A DNA stretch of 64,000 nt from NCBI RefSeq assembly GCF_030718205.1, contig NZ_JAUZQF010000012.1, forward strand, positions 62,001 through 126,000, read 5' to 3'. Source of the DNA: Nonomuraea turcica (lineage in GTDB: Bacteria; Actinomycetota; Actinomycetes; Streptosporangiales; Streptosporangiaceae). The notes below the pieces were generated by a model. The model was given only the letters and a program-made list of their open reading frames with translations. It made no database searches and was not told where the DNA came from. The translations under genes and the position numbers were made by a program. Below are positions 17,172-25,066 of this stretch, in pieces (position 1 is the first letter of the stretch; every line of letters starts with the position of its first letter).

Positions 17172-18128
17172 ATGCGCAGCTCTTCCCCCTGGACCTTCCG
17201 TACCATCCCCGAACTGACCGGGCGCGTCGCTGTGGTGACCGGAGCCAACAGCGGCATCGGCTACGTCACCGCCCGCGAGCTGGCCCGCCGTGGTGCACAC
17301 GTCGTGCTGGCCTGCCGCGACCTCGAACGCGGCCAGGCCGCGCTCATCCACATGCGGGGCGAGGTGCCCGGCGCTCACCTGGAACTCCGCCGGGTGGACC
17401 TGAGCAGTCTGACCTCCATCCGAGAATTCGCCTCCGGTTGGAACCACGACCGGCTCGACCTGCTGGTCAACAACGCCGGGGTGGCGATGGTGCCCCATGC
17501 CCTGACCTCCGACGGGTTCGAGTCGCAGTTCGGCATCAACCATCTGGGGACCTTCGCGCTGACCGGCCTGCTTCTGCCGCATCTGCTCGCCACGCCCGAT
17601 CCACGGGTGGTAACCGTCAGCAGTGAGGGGCAGCGCTTCGCCCGCTTCGACCTGGAAAACCTCAACGCCGAGCGCAGCTACCGCACGGCGTTCGCCTATG
17701 TGCAGTCCAAGCAGGCCAACCTCTACTTCGCCATGGAACTGCAGCGCCGGGCCGACGCCGCCCGGCTGAAGCTGCGCAGTATGGCCGTCGCGCCCGGACT
17801 CACCCGCACCAACGTGCTCACCGGGGGCGCCAACAGCGGCAGAGGACGGCTGTATGCGACCCTCACCCGCCTGCTGGTGCGCGTGGCCTTCCGGCCCACC
17901 CCGGAAGGCGCGAAGACCTCCCTGTACGCAGCGACCATGCAGGACCTGCCCGGCGGCAGCTACATCGTTCCCGACGGGCCGCTGCAACTGCGTGGCGAGC
18001 CAACTCGTCGTACTCGCGAGCGCGCCATCCGCGACACCGCCACAGCCGCTCGCCTGTGGCGGCTGTCCGAACGGCTTACCGGCGTCACCTATGCCCTATC
18101 CACCGCCACAGCGACACGCCTGCCGTAG
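17172..18128 (+). CDS. Short-chain dehydrogenase/reductase
   Basis: 318 aa from ATG 17172 with GAGGTGG upstream. The NAD(P)-binding motif is TGANSGIG (23-30), followed by NNAG (100-103), a Ser strand (VSSEG) and the YxxxK pair Tyr176/Lys180. It resembles the retinol-dehydrogenase/WWOX-like SDRs, which accept various aldehydes and ketones. TetR control suggests induction by a small-molecule substrate. The last ~40 residues are Arg/Ala-rich and extend past the usual SDR core. Confidence 0.9.
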   Translation: MRSSSPWTFRTIPELTGRVAVVTGANSGIGYVTARELARRGAHVVLACRDLERGQAALIHMRGEVPGAHLELRRVDLSSLTSIREFASGWNHDRLDLLVNNAGVAMVPHALTSDGFESQFGINHLGTFALTGLLLPHLLATPDPRVVTVSSEGQRFARFDLENLNAERSYRTAFAYVQSKQANLYFAMELQRRADAARLKLRSMAVAPGLTRTNVLTGGANSGRGRLYATLTRLLVRVAFRPTPEGAKTSLYAATMQDLPGGSYIVPDGPLQLRGEPTRRTRERAIRDTATAARLWRLSERLTGVTYALSTATATRLP

Positions 18129-18614
18129 CGTTCATCGCCTATGAGTACGTCCACAGGACGGCCTCGTCCCACGCCGGTTCGTCGGGCTGGCTGCAGGGCG
18201 CCGCAGACAGCCCGTGGGAGATCGTCGGCGTCAAGAAGGACCTGCGACCAAGCACACCGCGCTCGGTGACACCCGCCTGAACCGCGACGTGTACGACGTG
18301 ATCCGCAGCGGGCAGTGACGCTATGGGCTCGAGATGGGTGCCCATTCGACGGGGACCCAGGCAAGCCCAGCAGCCCGCCTCCTCCGCCGCAAGCCCGGCT
18401 GTGACCATTGGCGTCCGATGACCGTGGAAGGTGAACGGGCGAAGGGACACGTCAAGCCGGGCTTGCACCTCCGGCACCGGCCCGCTGCCGTTCCGCGGCC
18501 TGTCCCGTGCCGGAACGGCTTGGAACGCCTAGGTCTAAAAGCACATACAAGAGCGTGCAGCGAGCGATGGATCGTTCCATCGCCGTGGACGCCGATCACC
18601 ATGAAAGGAACGTC
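18129..18614. other. Gene-poor stretch with a degenerate inverted-repeat element
   Basis: 486 bp between the SDR and lectin genes. The left part has a coding-like plus frame (GWLQGAADSPWEIVGVKKDLR, then in another frame KHTALGDTRLNRDVYDVIRSGQ) that looks like a decayed gene tail. The right part (18345-18505) is the second copy of the repeat at 24398-24587. Confidence 0.45.
18345..18505 (-). repeat. Degenerate copy of a MITE-like repeat
   Basis: About 150 bp match the reverse complement of 24424-24573 at roughly 90 percent by eye, including the stretches GCCGCAAGCCCGGCTGTGAC and ACACGTCAAGCCGGGCTTGC. The outer inverted-repeat ends that are perfect in the other copy are only partly kept here. 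Confidence 0.8.
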
Positions 18615-19106
18615 ATGCGAAAGCCACTCATCGCGCTGTTATTCACGACGGCGATAACAGCCAGTGTCGGGCTAGCAGCGGCACCGGCGCAGGCCGAAAG
18701 CGAGATCGTCAAGCTCGTGAGCGTCCAGAACGGCAAATGTCTTCAGCCGAGGACCTTCGAAGAGGGAGATGTGATCATTCAGCAGACCTGCAACGGGACC
18801 TACGCTCAGCAATGGGTGGTCCAGTACCTCTCCGGCAACAAGATGCACCTAAAGAACAGGGGCAGTGGCTACTGCCTCGAAGTCCGCGATGGGGCCTTCA
18901 ACGGAGGCCGTGTTGATCAGTGGGGGTGCGCCAATATCAGCAACGAGAACTGGACCTTCGGTATCGGGAACAACCTGCTGGGGTCGAGAATCTCCGGCAC
19001 CGCGAGCCACTGTGTCGCCACACCGGGGTCACAGGACGGCCTAGTGGTGGAGTTGCGGTTCTGCAACGGCAACTCCTCGCAGCTCTGGAGACGTCCCGCC
19101 GGCTGA
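18615..19106 (+). CDS. Secreted ricin-type beta-trefoil lectin
   Basis: 163 aa. A signal peptide (1-27, cleavage after APAQA) precedes a single ricin-B-like trefoil domain. Three related subdomains carry the family's QxW-like motifs: QQWVV, VDQWGC and SQLWRR. Paired Cys (QNGKCLQ / QQTCNG, GYCLEV / WGCAN, SHCVA / RFCNG) would form disulfides in the secreted protein. It probably binds cell-wall or polysaccharide sugars. ATG 18615 follows AAAGGAA. No enzyme domain is attached. Confidence 0.87.
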   Translation: MRKPLIALLFTTAITASVGLAAAPAQAESEIVKLVSVQNGKCLQPRTFEEGDVIIQQTCNGTYAQQWVVQYLSGNKMHLKNRGSGYCLEVRDGAFNGGRVDQWGCANISNENWTFGIGNNLLGSRISGTASHCVATPGSQDGLVVELRFCNGNSSQLWRRPAG

Positions 19107-19448
19107 CATCACCGCCGCACACGGTCTTGATGGCCTGTCGGCCGGGTAATGACCATCTCTCGCCCACACGCCCTCAACGTTGCTCACGACCGCCATCATC
19201 TACCGACTTCGGACACACCGGAAAGCTCCGCAGTGCGCAACGGAAACGGCCCGGCACCGATGGTGTATTCGAGGGGTCGTCGCAACACGATGATCACTTA
19301 CTGGCGGCGGCCAGCATAGCGAGCCGAGTGGGTTTCCGTAGTCCCCGAGTTGCGGGGACTACGCAAACCCATAGCCGGACGCCAGCAGATCGCCAACGTG
19401 GGTGACATGAAGCCGACCGAGATCGGGGCGGTTCAGTAGTCTCGGCTG
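19107..19448. other. Intergenic with a strong hairpin
   Basis: 342 bp without a gene. At 19330-19370 GGGTTT and CGTAGTCCCCG pair with CGGGGACTACG and AAACCC around an AGTTG loop. It lacks a T-run, so it may be a repeat end or processing site rather than a terminator. It is 220 bp after the lectin stop. Confidence 0.5.
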
Positions 19449-19928
19449 ATGGCGAAGATCCTGGTCACGGGGATGTCGGGCACCGGCAAGTCCACGGCGT
19501 TAGAGATGCTGGCCGCCCGGGGTCATCGCGCCGTCGATACTGACACCGACCAGTGGAGCCACTGGGTGACCCTGTCGGACGGATCCACTGATTGGGTGTG
19601 GCGGGAGCCGGCCATCAGCGACCTGCTCGCCAACCACGGTGAGGGCGCCCTCTTCGTGGCTGGCTGCAAGTCCAATCAGGGTCGGTTCTACCCGCAATTC
19701 GACCACGTCGTCCTGCTCAGTGCTCCCGCTGAGATCATGCTTGCCCGCATCGCGACGCGAACCAACAACCCCTTCGGCAAGCGCCCTGAGGAACGTGACG
19801 CCATCTTGCGCGACCTGGCCAACGTGGAGCCGCTGCTCAGAGCCACCTCCACAGTCGAGATTGACGCTTCTGCGCCGATCGACAAGGTCGTCCAGCAGCT
19901 TGAGGAACTCGCGCAAACGACGCCGTGA
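19449..19928 (+). CDS. P-loop nucleotide kinase-like ATPase
   Basis: 159 aa, size and fold of small nucleoside/shikimate-type kinases. The Walker A is GMSGTGKST (residues 8-16). 'AVDTDTDQW' follows at the substrate-binding position and 'RIATRTNNPFGKRPEER' gives a basic lid. Such proteins are annotated as AAA or dephospho-CoA-kinase-like ATPases; the phosphate acceptor is unknown. It stands alone between repeat elements. Confidence 0.8.
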   Translation: MAKILVTGMSGTGKSTALEMLAARGHRAVDTDTDQWSHWVTLSDGSTDWVWREPAISDLLANHGEGALFVAGCKSNQGRFYPQFDHVVLLSAPAEIMLARIATRTNNPFGKRPEERDAILRDLANVEPLLRATSTVEIDASAPIDKVVQQLEELAQTTP

Positions 19929-19977
19929 CCACAGGGGTTGCAGAAACAGGTACTCCAGCCTCACCGCCTCTAGGGGC

Positions 19978-20221
19978 CCGGCCCACATAAGCCCAAAACC
20001 CACATTCGATCTTGCTGGGCTGCTGATGTACCGATAACGCACCCGAGTCGCGCGGCGACCGTTCCGGTGAACCCGCAGGTCGCCGATACCTTGGCGACGG
20101 CCATGTACCGGATAACCGTCCCTTATCCGGTACATCAACCCGTGTCCGCCGCGCGCCGCTCATCAGGCTCCTCGCCAGTGGCTACACCTGGTGAATGTGG
20201 GTTTGGGCTTATATGGGCCGG
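19978..20221. mobile_element. MITE-like element with 29-bp terminal inverted repeats
   Basis: The left end (19978-20007, CCGGCCCACATAAGCCCA...) and the right end (20193-20221) are inverted copies with two differences. The 244-bp element has no coding frame. Inside, ATGTACCGGATAA (20103-20115) and its exact complement (20123-20135) form a 13-bp hairpin. No clear target duplication is visible. The structure suggests a non-autonomous transposon or a recombination site. Confidence 0.6.
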
Positions 20222-20329
20222 ACCTCGTCCTGCTTTGCAACGGCTGGCCGCCGCGCAGGACGAACCCGATGACCTCGCCGCTGTGGGGCATCCGTACCGT
20301 CAGCGTGCCGGTGGGGTGGAGTCCGAGAG

Positions 20330-20695
20330 TCAGCCGGTCTGATCACCGGATCGGACCAATCGGCGTTCCCAGGCCAGGGCTGCGACCACACCGATGGCAT
20401 AGGCGACCAGGTCCCATGGGTCGGGGAACGCGCCGACCAGGACACCGCCGATGCCCGGCGGGGTCATGCCGACTATTTGGTAGAACTCGACGGCGGCGGC
20501 GGTCGCGGCCGTGGCCAGGGTGCGGCGTGCGGCGGTGGTGCGCCACAGCAGCCCCAAGAACGCGTAGACCAGCATGGTGGCGCCGACGTCGCTCACGTAA
20601 CCGCGGATGAACGGTTGTCCCGGGCCCCGGTAGAAGAGGGCGAACGCGCCGACGGCGAGGGCGACGCCACCCAGAAGGACCATGGCACGGCGCAT
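20330..20695 (-). CDS. DUF2809-family membrane protein
   Basis: 121 aa with four predicted membrane helices. Family marks are FIRGYVSDVGATMLVYAFL and a C-terminal DPWDLVAYAIGVVAAL. A Glu-x-x-Gln pair (VEFYQIVG) lies in helix 3. DUF2809 proteins are small integral membrane proteins of unknown function, sometimes called VanZ-like. ATG 20695 is preferred (GGAGA upstream); ATG 20722 would add nine residues. Confidence 0.75.
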   Translation of the reverse strand: MRRAMVLLGGVALAVGAFALFYRGPGQPFIRGYVSDVGATMLVYAFLGLLWRTTAARRTLATAATAAAVEFYQIVGMTPPGIGGVLVGAFPDPWDLVAYAIGVVAALAWERRLVRSGDQTG

Positions 20696-20766
20696 GTGAT
20701 TGACATCTTCTCCGAATCTCAACGATCAGGACGAACCTGATCATAGAGCTCGTCCCTTATGGCGGC

Positions 20767-21336
20767 ATGCTGATTGCGGCAGGTCAGCGACCGCGGTGGA
20801 GCGGAATGGAGCTGCTCTGGCCGTTCCTGGCAAGCTTCCCCTTGAGCGTCGTCGCAGAGTGGGCCTGGTCGGCAGGGCTGAGTTCGATTGTCCCCGAGGG
20901 CTTATTCGGGGGGTCCAGACTCAACGCGCACGTTGGATTCCTGACCATTACCGGACTGGTTCAATGCCTGGCGATATGGCGGATCATCCTCGGCAGGAGA
21001 AGATCGGCAGCGCGTAATCCTCCAGCCATCGGCAGAGCAGACAGGGTTTTGCCGAGAGTGACCCTGACATATATCGGAATCGTTGTGTCACTCGCTCTGC
21101 TGAGCCTGCTCACCATGCCCGACAGGCCAACTGAGCCATGGGTCGGCGGCGATCATTCAGATTTCTGGCCCCTCAGCCTCTACGCCGCGTTCCCCACCTC
21201 CATGCTGCTGACCTCGATCACGGCCCTGTTCACCGTCGCGGTCGACCACAGAATCTTGGTATTGGAGTCGCTCTGCGCCGGGATGATGCAAGCCGTAGCC
21301 GTCTGGATGACTCTGCGGCAAACGCGGGGCGGATAG
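20767..21336 (+). CDS. Uncharacterised four-helix membrane protein
   Basis: 189 aa with hydrophobic segments near residues 15-38, 57-75, 97-116 and 137-160. Between them is a polar loop (MPDRPTEPWVGGDHSDFW). The start ATG 20767 lacks a good ribosome site; ATG 20806 (MELLWPFLASF) is possible. No family recognised. It is divergent from the DUF2809 gene. Confidence 0.6.
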   Translation: MLIAAGQRPRWSGMELLWPFLASFPLSVVAEWAWSAGLSSIVPEGLFGGSRLNAHVGFLTITGLVQCLAIWRIILGRRRSAARNPPAIGRADRVLPRVTLTYIGIVVSLALLSLLTMPDRPTEPWVGGDHSDFWPLSLYAAFPTSMLLTSITALFTVAVDHRILVLESLCAGMMQAVAVWMTLRQTRGG

Positions 21337-21614
21337 CACTCCAGTGATGTCTTGCGATCGGTTCTCATCCCATCCCGGCGCCAACGTCCAGCTGAGGAGG
21401 TCCTGCACTGGTCCTCCTGGCGACGGCGACACCAGGCCGTCGCCCGACGCTGCCAATACCAGCGTAGATCTCAACCATGATCGCGAAATGTCACTGGAGT
21501 ACTACCGAGGCTTCGCCTCGGACTGCCGAGATTGCTGGTTCTGCTGGCGATTTCGTAACGCTGAGTTCGCCGTGACGACCATAGAAACGGTTGCGGTGGG
21601 TCGTGGCGCGGGTC

Positions 21615-21885
21615 GTAACGGTGAACGAGATTCTCGACGGCATGTGGAGCTGGACTTCGAATGCCTGGGCCGGATCTACCTCAACGCCTACGTACCGATC
21701 CAGCAGACCAGCTCACAGGTGGTGGCGTTCCTGTCCGGGCGCCTTCCCGCTTCCCTCGCCCGTGCGGTTCAAGTAGCTGGGTGATCGGTTCCGGCGCGCG
21801 GTGTCTTCTTCGCCGAGGCCAACCACATCCCGTGGGTGAAGTTCAGCAAGGACCAGGCCAAGCTGGAGACAATGACCCCATATCT
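21615..21885 (+). pseudogene. Multiply frameshifted remnant of a conserved actinobacterial protein
   Basis: Pieces in different plus frames read HVELDFECLGRIYLNAYVPIQQTSSQVVAFLSG and then FFAEANHIPWVKFSKDQAKLETMTPYL. In order they match a protein family I recall from many actinomycetes, with the 'LDRIYLNGYVP ... ANDIPxVRF' pattern, whose function I do not know. Frame changes and the lost C-terminus mark it as dead. It runs directly into the HigA-like gene on the other strand. Confidence 0.45.
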
Positions 21886-22180
21886 TGATCTCGCCGCAGT
21901 CCTTGGCCAGCACCGTCCGCACGTGCCAGCCGATGGCCGCCGCGTAGCGGCCGGCCAGTTCCATGGTGGCCACGTCGCCGCGCTCGATCTGTGAGACTCG
22001 GCCCTTGGCGACGCCCATGCGTTCGGTCATCTGCGCCTGCGTGAGCCCTTCCCGCTTGCGTTGCTCGGCGAGCCGATGACCGACCACGTAGGCGTCGATC
22101 TCCCGCCGCGCCTGCGCCCGCTCCTCCGGCGTGAACTGGGCCGCAACCGCCTCCCGGTCCCACTTGCTGTGCCCGCTCAC
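21869..22180 (-). pseudogene. HigA-like XRE antitoxin with altered C-terminus
   Basis: From GTG 22180 the frame is intact through the helix-turn-helix (LTQAQMTERMGVAKGRVSQIERGD) and the GWHVRTVLAKDCGEI segment. It then runs into foreign sequence and continues to a stop at 21713, so the natural end (IPLYDAV in the other copy) is gone. The DNA is about 94 percent identical by eye to 13660-13850. The start overlaps the stop of a toxin remnant as GTGA. Confidence 0.7.
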
Positions 22181-22230
22181 CGCTGCCCCTCATCCGCTTC
22201 CCGATGCTTCACATACTGGCTCCCGAACAA
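22178..22230 (-). pseudogene. C-terminal stub of a HigB-type toxin
   Basis: Only about a dozen codons remain (QYVKHREADEGQR*), corresponding to the tail after the toxin core in the copy at 13990-14215. The rest has been replaced by sequence leading to the glnA terminator and attachment repeat. Confidence 0.45.
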
Positions 22231-22269
22231 GGTAACGGCCTTCTGGTCGCCCTGGGCGAGTGAACACGA

Positions 22270-22303
22270 AACGGCCCGGAATCATAGCTAGTTCCGGGCC
22301 GTT
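22270..22303 (-). terminator. Probable native glnA terminator, displaced by the integrated element
   Basis: A perfect 12-bp stem (AACGGCCCGGAA / TTCCGGGCCGTT) with a 10-base loop lies 17 bp beyond the stop codon of the glnA 3'-end remnant (22321-22347). Read on the minus strand this is exactly where a glnA terminator would sit if the 3.9-kb element were removed. Confidence 0.7.
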
Positions 22304-22320
22304 CCGATCAGATCGGATCA

Positions 22321-22347
22321 GGCGTCGTAGTAGAGCTCGAACTCTCG
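22321..22347 (-). pseudogene. Remnant of the ancestral glnA 3' end
   Basis: The minus strand reads GAG-TTC-GAG-CTC-TAC-TAC-GAC-GCC-TGA, i.e. EFELYYDA*, equivalent to the EFELYYDV* end of the intact gene. It marks the original end of glnA before integration, with a slightly different last codon and stop. Confidence 0.85.
22323..22344. repeat. Attachment-site direct repeat, outer copy
   Basis: 22 bases identical to 26247-26268 (first 20: CGTCGTAGTAGAGCTCGAAC). The flanks differ on both sides. Together the copies bound a segment with an integrase gene, the hallmark of site-specific integration into the 3' end of glnA. Confidence 0.85.
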
Positions 22348-22621
22348 CCTGGTGTTCCCCAACCTGCGTCGATGGCGTCGCGTGGTGCTCTGACCAGGCG
22401 ACACGGCTCTCAACGTTTCCCATCCGTTTCTGGTGTTTTGCGGTCTCAGACGGAACCAGAACGGAACTGACAGTCAGAAGCTCAGATGGCCTTGCGTCTG
22501 CCGTCGTTCCCCACCTGTCATGGAAGCGCCGGGTGCTGGGATACCAAGTGTCAGTGGGTCGGCGACGGAGACGCTCCGGTATGGTGTGTTCCATTGCTTG
22601 CATATCTTCCACGAGTTGGGC

Positions 22622-23227
22622 CTATAGATCAGGCTCTTTTCGCGTCGGCTGCTGGAGGGCTACCGGCTCAGCCTCCCGGCTATTCTGGCTGGTTAAGTCG
22701 TAGGCGAGACTATTCGTGGAGCTTGTCCACTGCTCTGGAATTGAGTCAGTTATTGCCGGCTTGAGCGATGTTTCTACTTTTTCTGCGGCGACTGTATTGT
22801 ATCTGCGGATAAGGCTCTCTGTCTTGGATGCGTAGCCGGGATTCGTGAGGCGCCTGTCTTCGATGTGGGGCAGCGCTTGGCTGTAGGTTAGTGGCATTTG
22901 CGGGAACAGACTGATGGCGTCGTCGAGATCGACTAGGCGACGTTGTACGAGAAATCCAACCAGTTCCATTTGCTTAAGCAGATCACTGATCACGTCGCGG
23001 TCTGCCCCACTGACGGTGCTGATGTCGGAGAACTCGCCGTTGCGTAACCGTCTACGGATGGCGGTTAGCTGAGGGGCCTGACACTCTTTGTGAACGGCTA
23101 GCAATGTGGTGATGGCGCGGCTGTGCCGGGTTTCCCTGAGTTGGCGTGCGGCGTAAATCAGAGCACCAGTCACGGTGAACGTACTGACTGCACTGCTGAT
23201 TGCGCTTACCATTTCCCAGGTACTCAC
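22622..23227 (-). CDS. Membrane-anchored protein of unknown function (DUF4760-like)
   Basis: 201 aa from GTG 23227, with GAGGAG 8 nt upstream. Residues ~5-24 are a single membrane helix (ISSAVSTFTVTGALIYAA) followed by QLRETRHSRAITTLLAVHKECQAPQL. This pattern is seen in actinobacterial DUF4760-type proteins. The rest is helical and cytoplasmic (ADRDVISDLLKQMELVGFLVQRRLVDLDDAISLF). GC content is visibly lower than in the core genes, which fits imported cargo. Function unknown; a defence or signalling role is only a guess. Confidence 0.65.
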   Translation of the reverse strand: MSTWEMVSAISSAVSTFTVTGALIYAARQLRETRHSRAITTLLAVHKECQAPQLTAIRRRLRNGEFSDISTVSGADRDVISDLLKQMELVGFLVQRRLVDLDDAISLFPQMPLTYSQALPHIEDRRLTNPGYASKTESLIRRYNTVAAEKVETSLKPAITDSIPEQWTSSTNSLAYDLTSQNSREAEPVALQQPTRKEPDL

Positions 23228-23751
23228 GGGCGGCTCTCCTCTGAGCGGGTGGGACTGATAACTACTAGACGAACCCCCCTTGCTCTCAGTTCCGGACCAG
23301 AGGTGATGATCTTCACAAGGGGCCTTAAGCGCTCCCAGTCGTAGATCGCGATCTCTGATGTGCCCGTCCATGCCGCCTGCCATCGACCCACGACTTGCGG
23401 CACTACCTTGTGTCGCTCCTGATCGCCTCCGGCGCCGACGTCAAGGTCGTCCAGGCCCGTCTGCGGCACGCGAGCGCCAATATGGCCCCCTAGCGCAACG
23501 TGTTGTCACTCTGACGAGCGCGGGCGTTTTAGTGTGTAGGGCTGTGCACTGGTGAGCGGGGGCAATGCGCTCCTGATGTCACTCAGATTGCCACTCAAGC
23601 TCTCGATGTCCCGAGCGTCAGAAATCCTGCGACTGGCGTCTGGCTGCGCGCCCCGGTGTCAAGCTGGTCAGTCGCTGGCCTGCTTGTCTACAACCGGCGG
23701 CAGACGGTAGTGATCGCTTCGGTGTGAAGCAACGCTGAGAAGTGCACGTGG
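23228..23751. other. Gap with integrase fragment; otherwise empty
   Basis: 524 bp between two divergently placed cargo genes. Apart from the integrase fragment at 23389-23478 I see no gene, repeat array or terminator. Promoters for both flanking genes must lie here. Confidence 0.4.
23389..23478 (+). pseudogene. Second, partial copy of the integrase catalytic segment
   Basis: Encodes HDLRHYLVSLLIASGADV... through LRHASA, equivalent to bases 25999-26088 of the integrase gene, with six base differences in 90. It has the His-x-x-Arg box but no Tyr. It shows that another related element was here or that part of int was duplicated. Confidence 0.9.
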
Positions 23752-24360
23752 GTGTCCGAAATCATGCAACATGGGGACATGGCAGACTTCTGGGTAGGTG
23801 CTATTGCGGGAATCTTGGGAGCGCTCGTAGGTGGCTTCTTCACTGCGTGGGGTGCACGTCTTCAGGTACGTGGAGTGCTTGAGGCCGCGCGACTAGAGAT
23901 TAATGCAACAGTCAGAGAAGAACGTAGAGCGCGGCAGGTAGCCTCGCAGCATGCCGCTCTCATCGAGATGTTCAGAGTAGTCGGTAAATGTTTGCACATT
24001 CTAGAGGAAGAAACGGATAGTCATAAGCATCACAGCGCTGACACAGATTGTGATGGGTCTCCGTCACTTGAGTTAAAGCATGCGCGAATGGAGCTTGAAT
24101 GCGCTTATTGGGTCTACAACCATGAGCTTTATGATGACGAGGAGCTAGATGGCACCCCCATAGACAAGCTTATGCATTTTCTATCTATCCTGTGCTCAAA
24201 GAACTCAGAGTTGTTGTCAAATTATATTCCGAAAGGCTTTAGTAAAGAAGCTTATGCAAGGCACTGTGATTATAATCTAATTGTCGGATATTCGGGGGAT
24301 CCGATTGCTTTCGATGCTTGGGAATATCTACGCGGAATTCGGAAGACGCTGGATACGTAA
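23752..24360 (+). CDS. Membrane-anchored protein of unknown function, AT-rich cargo gene
   Basis: 202 aa from GTG 23752; ATG 23779 (MADFWVGAIAGILGALVGG) is an equally likely start. A Gly-rich N-terminal helix (WVGAIAGILGALVGGFFTAWGARL) is followed by a charged coiled region (RGVLEAARLEINATVREERRARQ). The soluble, Cys- and His-containing domain carries no motif I recognise. GC is near 50 percent against ~70 percent around it, the lowest in the window, and codons such as TTA, ATA and AGA are used. This is strong evidence of recent transfer. Confidence 0.7.
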   Translation: MSEIMQHGDMADFWVGAIAGILGALVGGFFTAWGARLQVRGVLEAARLEINATVREERRARQVASQHAALIEMFRVVGKCLHILEEETDSHKHHSADTDCDGSPSLELKHARMELECAYWVYNHELYDDEELDGTPIDKLMHFLSILCSKNSELLSNYIPKGFSKEAYARHCDYNLIVGYSGDPIAFDAWEYLRGIRKTLDT

Positions 24361-24397
24361 CTTCTTCGCTTTGACCGCGTAGCCACTAGCCCGCCCG

Positions 24398-24587
24398 ATC
24401 CATCCCGTCTGCCGTCGACCCACCGCGGAGCGGCAGCGGGCCGGTGACGGAGGTGCAAGCCCGGCTTGACGTGTCCCTGCGGTTGGGCACTTTCCACGGT
24501 CATTGGACGCCAACGGTCACAGCCGGGCTTGCGGCGGAGGAGGCGGTCTGCTGGGCTTGCCTGGGTCGATGGCAGACGGGATGGATC
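24398..24587. mobile_element. 190-bp MITE-like repeat with 25-bp terminal inverted repeats
   Basis: The ends GATCCATCCCGTCTGCC(G/A)TC and their complement (24398-24422 and 24562-24587) differ at one base. The interior matches 18345-18505 in inverse orientation. It is non-coding as far as I can tell, although a plus frame (VQARLDVSLRLGTFHGHW...) stays open through it. The same end motif recurs at 23374-23390 beside the integrase fragment. Confidence 0.7.
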
Positions 24588-25066
24588 CCACCAGCCACCC
24601 CACAACCTTCACGCGTGTTCGAACGTCATCCCGGAGCCGGAGCGCCCCCGCCGGAGGCATATTGTAAGGCCGGCCACGTGACCGCGCATGCGTGCGCTGA
24701 CCGGCCCTTTCCTCGTGACCCGGGAGATGCGCTCCCCTGTGATCAGGCTGTGCTGTCGCACGGCGGCCCCCTTCCACTCGTCCGCGCCAGCCGTCCGGCG
24801 GTGCTTTTAGCCGTCCGCCGGGAGCGCCAGCGGGAGGCGGCGGCGTGCCGAGACGGCGGCGCGTGCGGCCCGGGTCCCAAAGCCGCTCGCGTCGGTCGGC
24901 ATCTCCGCTACTTGCCTGCTGACGTCATGGCATGGTTCCGCGAGCAGCAGGGAGCCGCCTGAGTGTTCTCCCGACATCGTTATCCCAGCAACCCCCGCGC
25001 TCGGGTCTAGTGTTCGCGTTGTGGAACTCGTTGTCAGTGAGGTGAAGGCGTTGATCGGGAACGACT
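24588..25066. other. Gap before the integrase with an excisionase-like remnant
   Basis: 479 bp. No complete gene is seen. The last part of a long plus frame (24880-24962) looks like the end of an excisionase. A probable ribosome site and promoter for the integrase must lie in 24963-25066. Confidence 0.4.
24880..24962 (+). pseudogene. Excisionase (Xis) C-terminal fragment
   Basis: The frame ends AARVGRHLRYLPADVMAWFREQ, the typical wing and terminal helix of MerR-like excisionases (VGRHLRYxPADVxAWF). The N-terminal helix-turn-helix is not readable upstream. It sits 104 bp before the integrase, the normal xis-int order. Confidence 0.6.

Noticed and set aside
19330..19370. tRNA or attachment site
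   Set aside because: The hairpin is strong but has no cloverleaf features, anticodon arm or repeat copy.
22190..22612. Minus-strand 140-codon ORF across the attachment repeat
   Set aside because: It spans the terminator, the glnA-end remnant and unrelated DNA and has no domain.
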